Shown in pieces: positions 16,987 to 22,888 of a DNA stretch of 29,486 bases (position 1 is its first letter; every line of letters begins with the position of its first letter). The DNA comes from SIG701 sp045611685. Lineage in GTDB: Bacteria; Bacillota; Clostridia; Oscillospirales; CAG-272. The notes under the pieces were generated by a model, which worked only from the letters and a program-made list of their open reading frames with translations, did no database searches and was not told where the DNA came from. The translations under genes and the position numbers were made by a program. The stretch covers positions 1 to 29,486 of the forward strand of contig JAZKXO010000044.1 of assembly GCA_045611685.1 (NCBI GenBank), in the 5' to 3' direction.

Positions 16987-17006
16987 CCAAAAAATCATCT
17001 TAAAAT

Positions 17007-17024
17007 ATACTTAAAATCAAGTAT
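17007..17024. promoter_or_regulatory. Candidate operator 2 (ATACTT-N6-AAGTAT)
   Basis: Inverted repeat with the same half-site as operator 1, just upstream of the ribbon-helix-helix gene. The pairing of two related sites with a nearby small DNA-binding protein suggests auto- and cross-regulation (inference). Confidence 0.55.
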
Positions 17025-17037
17025 TTGTTGAGGAATT

Positions 17038-17229
17038 ATGAGAAACAAGGAAAATAAACACTTGGGACTCGAAATCGAGCCGGAACTGCACTACAAATTG
17101 CACTATCTTTCAAAATACGAAGGGCGCTCTGCGAACGGGCAGGTTCTGTACCTGATTCGCGCCGCCATTCGCGATTTTGAAAAAAGAGAAGGCACGATCG
17201 AATATCCGCCGAAAGAAGAAACCAAATAA
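17038..17229 (+). CDS. Small ribbon-helix-helix (Arc/CopG-like) DNA-binding protein
   Basis: The 63-aa protein starts at ATG 17038 with TTGAGGAATT upstream. The sequence LGLEIEPELHYKLHYLSKYEGRSANGQVLYLIRAAIRDFEKREG has the form of Arc-type ribbon-helix-helix domains: a short beta strand, a helix, the SANGQ turn and a second helix ending in charged residues. Such proteins dimerise and bind short inverted repeats, often repressing their own promoter. The divergent SLOG gene and the shared TACTT/AAGTA sites make it the likely local regulator. The ending YPPKEETK is a short polar tail. Confidence 0.8.
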   Translation: MRNKENKHLGLEIEPELHYKLHYLSKYEGRSANGQVLYLIRAAIRDFEKREGTIEYPPKEETK

Positions 17230-17233
17230 AAAT

Positions 17234-17262
17234 CCACCCGCATAGCGGGTGGTATTTCATTT
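17234..17262. terminator. Bidirectional terminator
   Basis: CCACCCGC, loop ATA, GCGGGTGG, with AAAAAT on the left and TATTTCATTTT on the right. It serves the 17038 gene (+) and the pgk-tpi-aldolase operon (-). Confidence 0.9.
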
Positions 17263-17273
17263 TCGGGCAAAGC

Positions 17274-17954
17274 TTATTTTTCCAAAAGCGTCTGTACGGA
17301 TGCATCCTTATACACGCCTGTCCAATCCCGCCGGAACGCGTCCATTGCAAGATCGGTCATGGGATGGGAAAGCATGGCGTCGAACAGATCCGGTGCCAAC
17401 GTCACGCTCGCGGCGCCCGCCGTCATAACCTCAGCAATCTGCTGTGCGTTTTTAAAGCTGGCCGCCAGAATCTTGGTGCCGTATCCGTTTTCCGCATACA
17501 GGCAGGCAATATCGCTCACAAGCCGGATGCCGCCACCGCAGACCGTATCAAACCGATTGATATAGGGTGCGGCGTAATCAGCACCTGCCTCCGCCGCCAG
17601 TACCGCCTGCACCGGAGAAAAGATTGCCGTTGCGGTGACGGTAAATCCCTCCGCTTTCAAGAGGGGAATGGCACGCAACCCCTCTTTCGTTACGGGCACC
17701 TTTACAGCAAACGGATCGCCAAGCAGTTCATATAGATCCCGGGCATCGGCAAGCATGCCCTCCGCCGTCTCCGCCGTTACCTGGGCGTGTACAAGCCGAT
17801 TTTCTGCCGCCAGACGCACGTCCGTGAGGATTTTTCTGAAATCCCCCTTCTCCCGGGCAATGATGGTGGGATTGGTAGTCACGCCCGCCACGGGATAATA
17901 CCGGCAAAGATCGCGGATCACCGCCGCATTGGCACTGTCAATATAAATCTCCAT
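17274..17954 (-). CDS. fsa: Fructose-6-phosphate aldolase / small transaldolase
   Basis: The 226-aa protein is the size of the short transaldolase class. Landmarks are DSAN at 6-9, GVTTNPTI at 24-31, the Schiff-base Lys85 in VKVPVT, Thr109, and Tyr131 with Arg134 in APYINR. Numbering matches E. coli FSA. A Gln (Gln58, AQV) lies where FSA has Gln59 and true transaldolases have Glu, which favours the aldolase reaction (fructose-6-phosphate to dihydroxyacetone plus glyceraldehyde-3-phosphate). A sedoheptulose role as transaldolase cannot be excluded. The ribosome binding site is weak (AGAG). It is the last gene after pgk and tpiA, separated from tpiA by a perfect palindrome, and is probably co-transcribed. 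Confidence 0.88.
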   Translation of the reverse strand: MEIYIDSANAAVIRDLCRYYPVAGVTTNPTIIAREKGDFRKILTDVRLAAENRLVHAQVTAETAEGMLADARDLYELLGDPFAVKVPVTKEGLRAIPLLKAEGFTVTATAIFSPVQAVLAAEAGADYAAPYINRFDTVCGGGIRLVSDIACLYAENGYGTKILAASFKNAQQIAEVMTAGAASVTLAPDLFDAMLSHPMTDLAMDAFRRDWTGVYKDASVQTLLEK

Positions 17955-18000
17955 GAATCTCTATTCCCTGTTTTTTATAAAAGTTATTCGGGAGGGGGAG

Positions 18001-18034
18001 CGGGGGAACCCCTTTTGCAAAAGGGGTTCCCCCG
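18001..18034. repeat. Perfect 34-bp palindrome between tpiA and fsa
   Basis: CGGGGGAACCCCTTTTG followed immediately by its exact reverse complement. On the - strand no T tract follows, so it is not a standard terminator. A shorter relative lies at 18870-18894 in the pgk-tpiA gap. Confidence 0.9.
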
Positions 18035-18053
18035 TCGTTTCTTCCCTATTCTC

Positions 18054-18824
18054 TTACGCCTGCGCGGCGTCTACGATCTTCGCGAACTTTTCGGGAACGA
18101 GGGATGCGCCGCCGATCAGGCCGCCGTCCACGTTCGTCTTCTGAAGCAGTTCAGCCGCATTCGCGTCGTTCATAGATCCGCCGTACTGGATCGTCGTAGC
18201 CTCGGCTACCTTCTCGTCGTACAGCTTCGCGATTACGCCGCGGATGATCGCGCAGACCTCCTCCGCCTGCTCGGGCGTTGCGGTAAGTCCCGTGCCGATC
18301 GCCCATACGGGCTCGTACGCGATGATGACGTTCTTCATATCCTCGGCGGAAATACCCGCGAGATCAAGCTTCGTCTGCATGGAGACGATCTCCTCGGTGA
18401 TGCCTGCCTGACGCTCGGCGAGAACCTCGCCGAGGCACAAAATAACCTTCAGGCCGGCGGCAAGTGCCGCCTTCGTGCGCTTGTTGACCGTCTCGTCCGT
18501 CTCGCCGAAATACTGACGGCGCTCGCTGTGGCCGATGATTACATACTCCACGCCGCATTCGAGAAGCATCTCGGCAGAGATCTCGCCGGTGAAAGCACCT
18601 TTTGCTTCAAAATGTACGTTCTGCGCACCGATCTTCACGTTCGTGCCCTTGGCAGCCTGTTGTGCGGCGGCGATGTCCACGAAGGGAACGCAGAGGATCA
18701 CTTCGCAGCCGTCCTTGCCGGCTACGAGCTTTGCAGTTTCTGCTACGGCAGCCTTTGCCGCAGAGGGGGTCATATTCATCTTCCAGTTACCGGCGATGAT
18801 CGTTTTTCTTACAGCCTTGTTCAT
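18054..18824 (-). CDS. tpiA: Triosephosphate isomerase
   Basis: The 256-aa protein (normal length) starts at ATG 18824, with TTGGAGAA upstream. An upstream in-frame extension would cross the intergenic hairpin. It interconverts dihydroxyacetone phosphate and glyceraldehyde-3-phosphate in glycolysis. Catalytic landmarks are NWKMN with Lys15, GHSERR with His99, and the general base Glu171 in AYEPVWAIGTG. The phosphate-binding loop YGGSMN and the GLIGGASL segment near the C-terminus are present. It lies 79 nt after pgk and is followed by fsa. Confidence 0.97.
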   Translation of the reverse strand: MNKAVRKTIIAGNWKMNMTPSAAKAAVAETAKLVAGKDGCEVILCVPFVDIAAAQQAAKGTNVKIGAQNVHFEAKGAFTGEISAEMLLECGVEYVIIGHSERRQYFGETDETVNKRTKAALAAGLKVILCLGEVLAERQAGITEEIVSMQTKLDLAGISAEDMKNVIIAYEPVWAIGTGLTATPEQAEEVCAIIRGVIAKLYDEKVAEATTIQYGGSMNDANAAELLQKTNVDGGLIGGASLVPEKFAKIVDAAQA

Positions 18825-18869
18825 ACTATTTCTCCAATATTTTTTATAAAGCTTTTTATAAAGGTACGG

Positions 18870-18894
18870 GGAAACCCTTTTTAAGGTTCCCCCG
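18870..18894. repeat. Hairpin between pgk and tpiA related to the 18001 palindrome
   Basis: GGGGAAACCC-TTTTT-AAGGTTCCCC is an imperfect version of the palindrome at 18001-18034. Both are followed on the - strand by an AT-rich stretch containing TTTATAAAAA. Confidence 0.65.
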
Positions 18895-18903
18895 CAGTAA
18901 TTC

Positions 18904-20196
18904 TTATTTATTCTCGAGGCAGGCGATGCCGGGGAGCTCGAGTCCCTCAAGGAATTCGAGAGATGCGCCGCCGCCGGTGGAGATGTGCGTCATCTTATCG
19001 GCAAAGCCGAGCTTTTCAACAGCTGCTGCGGAGTCGCCGCCGCCGATGATGGAGATCGCGCCGGATTCAGCAACAGCCTTCGCAACGGCGATCGTGCCCT
19101 CTGCGAAGTTTGCCCACTCGGAAACACCCATCGGGCCGTTCCAGATAACGGTGCCGGCACCGGCGATAGACTTGGAGTACAGCTCCTGCGTGCACTTGCC
19201 GATGTCGAGACCCATCCAGCCGTCCGGAATGGAGTCGGAGTAGATGCGCATGAATACGGAATCCTCGGCATACTCGCGAGCGATTACATTATCAACGGGG
19301 AGAAGGAAGTTTACGCCCTTCTCTTTTGCCTTTTTGAGAAGGCCGAGAGCGAGCTCCAGCTTATCGTCCTCGCAGATAGAGGTACCGATGGAATGACCCA
19401 TGGCACGGAAGAACGTGTACGCCATACCGCCGCCGATGATGATCGTGTCCACCTTCTCGAGAAGGTTGGTGATTACGCCGATCTTATCGGAAACCTTTGC
19501 GCCGCCGAGAATGGCAACGAACGGGCGCTTCGGCTCTTCGAGAGCACCGCCCATGATGGAGATCTCTTTCTGAATGAGGTAGCCGCAAACAGCAGGCAGA
19601 TAATCAGCAACGCCTGCGGTGGAAGCGTGTGCACGGTGTGCCGTACCGAACGCATCGTTTACGTAAATCTCAGCGAGAGATGCCATAGCCTTGGCAAACT
19701 CGGGCTCGTTCTTCTCTTCCGCTGCGTGGAAGCGAACGTTCTCGAGAAGGAGAACCTCGCCCTCCTTCAAGGCGGCAGCCTTTGCCTGTGCATCGGGGCC
19801 GACAACGTCGCTCGCCAAGGTTACCTTGAGGCCCTTCTTTGCGAGATCGTCAGCAACGATTTTAAGAGACAGCTTTTTGATATCGTCCTTTGCCTTTTCC
19901 AGAGCGGCAGCCTTTGCAGCCTCCTGCTCAGCCTCGGGCATAGCTTCGATTTTCTTCTTTTCCTTCTTGGAGAGAGCCAGTTTTTCATCGAGCACGTTGT
20001 GCGGGCGGCCCATGTGAGAGCAAAGGATTACCTTCGCACCCTTATCTACGAGATACTGAATGGTCTTCATAGCGCCGACGATACGCTTATCGTCGGTGAT
20101 CACGCCATCCTTCACGGGTACATTGAAGTCGCAGCGGACAAGAACTTTTTTGCCGGCAACGTCAATGTCTTCAACAGTTTTCTTGTTATACGTCAT
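18904..20196 (-). CDS. pgk: Phosphoglycerate kinase with a Lys/Ala/Glu-rich insertion
   Basis: The 430-aa protein starts at ATG 20196, with TAGGAGTGG upstream. It transfers the acyl phosphate of 1,3-bisphosphoglycerate to ADP. Landmarks are VLVRCDFNVP (18-27), SHMGRP (60-65), LLLENVRFH, NDAFGTAHRAHAS, ILGGAKVSDKI, IIGGGMAYTF, the nucleotide-binding WNGPMGVSE region, and GGGDSAAAVEK with STGGGASLE. Residues ~66-109 are an extra, highly charged, Ala-rich stretch (KKEKKKIEAMPEAEQEAAKA) between GRP and SLKIVA. The spacing there is usually about 10 residues, which explains the length over the common ~395 aa. It is probably a surface helical hairpin in the N-domain and should not block activity. 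First gene of the operon with tpiA and fsa. Confidence 0.97.
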   Translation of the reverse strand: MTYNKKTVEDIDVAGKKVLVRCDFNVPVKDGVITDDKRIVGAMKTIQYLVDKGAKVILCSHMGRPHNVLDEKLALSKKEKKKIEAMPEAEQEAAKAAALEKAKDDIKKLSLKIVADDLAKKGLKVTLASDVVGPDAQAKAAALKEGEVLLLENVRFHAAEEKNEPEFAKAMASLAEIYVNDAFGTAHRAHASTAGVADYLPAVCGYLIQKEISIMGGALEEPKRPFVAILGGAKVSDKIGVITNLLEKVDTIIIGGGMAYTFFRAMGHSIGTSICEDDKLELALGLLKKAKEKGVNFLLPVDNVIAREYAEDSVFMRIYSDSIPDGWMGLDIGKCTQELYSKSIAGAGTVIWNGPMGVSEWANFAEGTIAVAKAVAESGAISIIGGGDSAAAVEKLGFADKMTHISTGGGASLEFLEGLELPGIACLENK

Positions 20197-20259
20197 AGTT
20201 CCACTCCTATAAAAATAATGATCGGAATAATAAAACAGGATATATATCGTCCACTCAAT

Positions 20260-20288
20260 AATATACCACATTTTGGCGGATTTATCAA
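20260..20288 (-). promoter_or_regulatory. Promoter of the pgk-tpiA-fsa operon
   Basis: On the - strand TTGATA (20283-20288), a 17-bp spacer, and TATATT (20260-20265). Confidence 0.8.
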
Positions 20289-20411
20289 CGGTTTTTTTGA
20301 ATATTTTTTGTAAATGATAAGGTTAGTTTCAAACAGGCGGCGAAAGAAACCGCCGCGGCGAGATATCAGAGCAGAACTTTCGAAATTTTTTTGATTTTTT
20401 CAAAAAGAGGG

Positions 20412-20440
20412 TTGACAATAGAGACTTGTTCTGTTATAAT
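20412..20440 (+). promoter_or_regulatory. Consensus promoter of the tRNA operon
   Basis: TTGACA at 20412-20417, a 17-bp spacer, and TATAAT at 20435-20440. It lies 30 nt before the first tRNA. Confidence 0.93.
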
Positions 20441-20469
20441 ATCTGTTGTCGCGAAGGTGTAGGAGATAC

Positions 20470-20545
20470 GCTGGTGTAGCTCAGCTGGTAGAGCAGCTGA
20501 TTTGTAATCAGCAGGTCGGGGGTTCAAGTCCGTCCACCAGCTCCA
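20470..20545 (+). tRNA. tRNA-Thr (anticodon TGT)
   Basis: Seven-base acceptor stem GCTGGTG/CACCAGC, D-arm AGCTCAGCTGGTAGAGC, anticodon arm CTGATTTGTAATCAG with TGT, T-arm with GGTTCAAGTC, discriminator T and encoded CCA. Length 76 nt. Confidence 0.96.
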
Positions 20546-20570
20546 CTCTTTTGCGAAAAGTGAATAACAT

Positions 20571-20655
20571 GGGGGAATTCCCGAGCGGCCAAAGGGGGCA
20601 GACTGTAAATCTGTTGTCAGTGACTTCGGTGGTCCGAATCCACCTTCCCCCACCA
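20571..20655 (+). tRNA. tRNA-Tyr (anticodon GTA)
   Basis: Acceptor stem GGGGGAA/TTCCCCC, anticodon arm AGACTGTAAATCT with GTA, a long class II variable arm, T-arm with GTCCGAATC, discriminator A and encoded CCA. Length 85 nt. It is co-transcribed with tRNA-Thr (25-nt spacer). Confidence 0.96.
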
Positions 20656-20716
20656 AGCAAAAGCATCCGTAAGGATGCTTTTTGTTTTGCTTGGTGGGAC
20701 TCGGAAGGTGGATTCG
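20635..20716. repeat. Extended inverted repeat reaching into the tRNA-Tyr 3' end
   Basis: Bases 20635-20662 (T-arm, acceptor 3' strand, CCA and flank of tRNA-Tyr) are mirrored by 20685-20716. The only interruption is a 4-nt ACTC (20699-20702) in the right arm. The arms are 14+14 bp and surround the terminator hairpin. Confidence 0.9.
20659..20688 (+). terminator. Terminator of the tRNA operon
   Basis: AAAAGCATCC, loop GTAA, GGATGCTTTT, then TTGTTTTG. It begins 4 nt after the tRNA-Tyr CCA. Confidence 0.9.
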
Positions 20717-20724
20717 TGAAGCAT

Positions 20725-20860
20725 GCAGATGCCGCCTCACAGTGCGCGGCATCTGCGCCCATAGCGCAGCCGGCAAAAACAGTCCGGCGGACTGTTTTTA
20801 GGGCGTGGTCTTAGCCCACAAGATTCCCGGATTTCCGCTTTGCGGAAAAACCGGGAATCT
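20725..20860. repeat. Three successive hairpins in the tRNA to DUF4838 gap
   Basis: Inverted repeats: GCAGATGCCGC/GCGGCATCTGC (20725-20756), AAAAACAGTCC/GGACTGTTTTT with a 3-nt loop (20775-20799, terminator-like), and AGATTCCCGG/CCGGGAATCT with an inner TTTCCGC/GCGGAAA (20821-20860). No gene is visible here on either strand. Confidence 0.85.
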
Positions 20861-20885
20861 CGCAGAAAAAAACATCTTGCAAAAC

Positions 20886-20913
20886 AAAATCCGTCGCTTT
20901 CGCGACGGATTTT
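20886..20913. terminator. Terminator of the DUF4838 operon (also reads as + strand hairpin)
   Basis: AAAATCCGTCGC, loop TTTC, GCGACGGATTTT. On the - strand the stem is followed by GTTTTGC, 6 nt after the stop codon of the gene ending at 20919. Confidence 0.88.
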
Positions 20914-20918
20914 CCTTT

Positions 20919-22865
20919 TTAATCCAATATAATTCCACGGGGGCTTCTCGTTACGTGCTCGAGCACGCGGCACGCGAGGCTATGGTCGTAATAGCGCTCC
21001 ATTTCGATCTCGTACTTACCAAACGTATCCGAGAACTGCTTTGCCAGTTCCACGGCACGGAAATCGTGCCCCATTGCTTTCGCCGTTACGATCTGTGCCC
21101 AAAGTTCGCAGTATTCCGCATGACGGAGAAGCAGGCGCCACGATACGGTCTGGGGTCGGGTGGGCATATTGAGATGCGCCGATGCCAGCGTACGGAGACG
21201 CGCCGAGAGCTCGGGAATCTCACAAAGGCGCTCCGCTCTCGCAGGATCGTAATACGTAGAGACGCGCTCGTCGACGGAGCGTTCGCCTTCCATATACGCG
21301 AAATCGAACACGTCGGTGATCCGTTTGAGAATCGCCGCCGCCTTTTCCCAGTCCTTGCCGTAGATATGGGAGAAGTAATCCTTCTGTACCGCTTCATAAT
21401 CGCAGTCGCGATTCATAAGCGTCTCGGCATAGATGTACGTCGGGAACGCGTTCGGATAACAGCTTCTCTGCGAGCCGTCCTCGACGTAGCCGTCAAGGCC
21501 CGTGAAACGGAGCGACAGAACGTCCTCGTACAGACGGCGGGCGATTGCAAATCCGCCGGGATCGAGGAACTGATGCCGCCAGAAGTGGTACTCGTACGAA
21601 AAGCACATACCGGGGAACACGTCCTGCCAGCTTCTGAGATACGCGAGCGTAGCGCCGCTTTCGGTGGGACGCTCCCAGGCGTTACGGACGTACGGTTTCA
21701 ATTCGCACGGCTCGGTATTCTCGCCAATGCTGGACGTATACGAGCGGCTGATCGGTGCATAGAGGAGCGCGAAGCGATCGGGATTTTTGATCCGGATCTT
21801 CTCGGGCGCGAAGATAGTATCAAGGTACGCGATAAAGACGATGCGCGTATCAAGGCCGCGGGCGGTGAGTTCCTCGTCGAGCTCGTTCATGATCATAAGA
21901 TAAAAGTCGGAGGGACGCATCTTTTGGCACTCGTCGCACTCGCAGTGGTTGCAGTTACCGTCGGACAGCCACACGTGCAGATAATCAATGTTGTGATGCG
22001 TTTCGGCGTAGTCCGCTATGTCTTTGGCAACGGCGGTGCGCACGCGATCCTGCGACATACAGAGATTCGTATAGATCGGGCTGCCGCGGAAGAAATCACG
22101 CTTGCCGCCGAGCATGGCGAGAACGGATTTCTGCTCCTCGGTGTACATAGAGGTATCGTACGTATTCGTCGCGTTGTTGTTCGCGGCGAAGCCGAACGGG
22201 TGTCCCGTCCAGCCGTGACCGATGTCGTGGAACATAAGGCCGCGCTTATTGATCTCGGCCTCGCACTGGCGCTTCCACTGCAGAATCTGTCTGTCGGAAA
22301 CGGGCTCGGGAATCCGGTTCTTTTCGTTATGCAGGTGCGCGTAGTAGCGGTTGTAATACCCGTTCGGGATGAACCACTCGAGCATATACACGTTCATCTC
22401 AAGCTTTGCGTAATAGTCCGCGCACTCGAGCATGCACGTCTGGCTCTCGCTGCCTTCGTTGCAGAAGCCGCGGAAACGGTGATCTGCCATCTTGTGGTAC
22501 TTGACGCCCTCGATATCCTTCGTAGGGACGTAGTCGCCGTCCACACCGGGATAGAGCCAGCGGCATCCGTTTTCACGAAGCAGGCGGTAAACAGCGAACA
22601 GGACGCTTCGGGGGTTAGATCCCGCGAGAATACCGCCCTCGGCGGTCGTGTCGACGTGGATGACGTCGTCAAGTGCCGGATCCTCCGCTTCCGAAGGAAG
22701 GCCGAAATCGGACAAAAGCCCGAGGCGAAATCCGTCCGTGGCATCGGGGTCGTAGATAATATCGATCTCACCGCACTCCGTCATCATCATACGGAGGTAT
22801 TTTTTGAGTTCCTCCGCCGCGAAATCAATGACGTGATCCGCGCGCACTTTCTTTATCGTCAGCAT
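20919..22865 (-). CDS. DUF4838-type protein (GH67/GH20-like), downstream tandem copy
   Basis: The 648-aa protein starts at ATG 22865 with TGGAGAA upstream, 23 nt after the stop of its paralog, so the two are co-transcribed. There is no signal peptide. Residues ~1-115 look like the small alpha/beta domain found before GH20/GH67 barrels (VIDFAAEELKKYLRMMM..., GGILAGSNPRSVLFAVYRLLRENGCRWLYPG). The central part resembles the DUF4838 barrel, with GFCNEGSESQ, WFIPNGYYNRYY, LSDGNCNHCECDECQKMRPSD at ~300-315 and YEYHFWRHQFLDPGG. A helical C-terminal domain follows (HLNMPTRPQTVSWRLLLRHAEY). DUF4838 proteins are thought to be glycosidases or uronic-acid-acting enzymes, but activity is unproven. The cytoplasmic location suggests action on imported oligosaccharides. 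Confidence 0.8.
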   Translation of the reverse strand: MLTIKKVRADHVIDFAAEELKKYLRMMMTECGEIDIIYDPDATDGFRLGLLSDFGLPSEAEDPALDDVIHVDTTAEGGILAGSNPRSVLFAVYRLLRENGCRWLYPGVDGDYVPTKDIEGVKYHKMADHRFRGFCNEGSESQTCMLECADYYAKLEMNVYMLEWFIPNGYYNRYYAHLHNEKNRIPEPVSDRQILQWKRQCEAEINKRGLMFHDIGHGWTGHPFGFAANNNATNTYDTSMYTEEQKSVLAMLGGKRDFFRGSPIYTNLCMSQDRVRTAVAKDIADYAETHHNIDYLHVWLSDGNCNHCECDECQKMRPSDFYLMIMNELDEELTARGLDTRIVFIAYLDTIFAPEKIRIKNPDRFALLYAPISRSYTSSIGENTEPCELKPYVRNAWERPTESGATLAYLRSWQDVFPGMCFSYEYHFWRHQFLDPGGFAIARRLYEDVLSLRFTGLDGYVEDGSQRSCYPNAFPTYIYAETLMNRDCDYEAVQKDYFSHIYGKDWEKAAAILKRITDVFDFAYMEGERSVDERVSTYYDPARAERLCEIPELSARLRTLASAHLNMPTRPQTVSWRLLLRHAEYCELWAQIVTAKAMGHDFRAVELAKQFSDTFGKYEIEMERYYDHSLACRVLEHVTRSPRGIILD

Positions 22866-22888
22866 ACCGTTTTCTCCATTATGTACAA

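Noticed and set aside
17036..17350. - strand frame opposite the ribbon-helix-helix gene
   Set aside because: It runs through a strong bidirectional terminator and into the fsa coding region in another frame, and has no recognisable domain.
20366..20776. - strand frames spanning the two tRNAs (with NPRPADYKSAALPAEL and VDGLEPPTC)
   Set aside because: These peptides are the well-known false translations of tRNA genes. Both tRNAs fold fully on the + strand.
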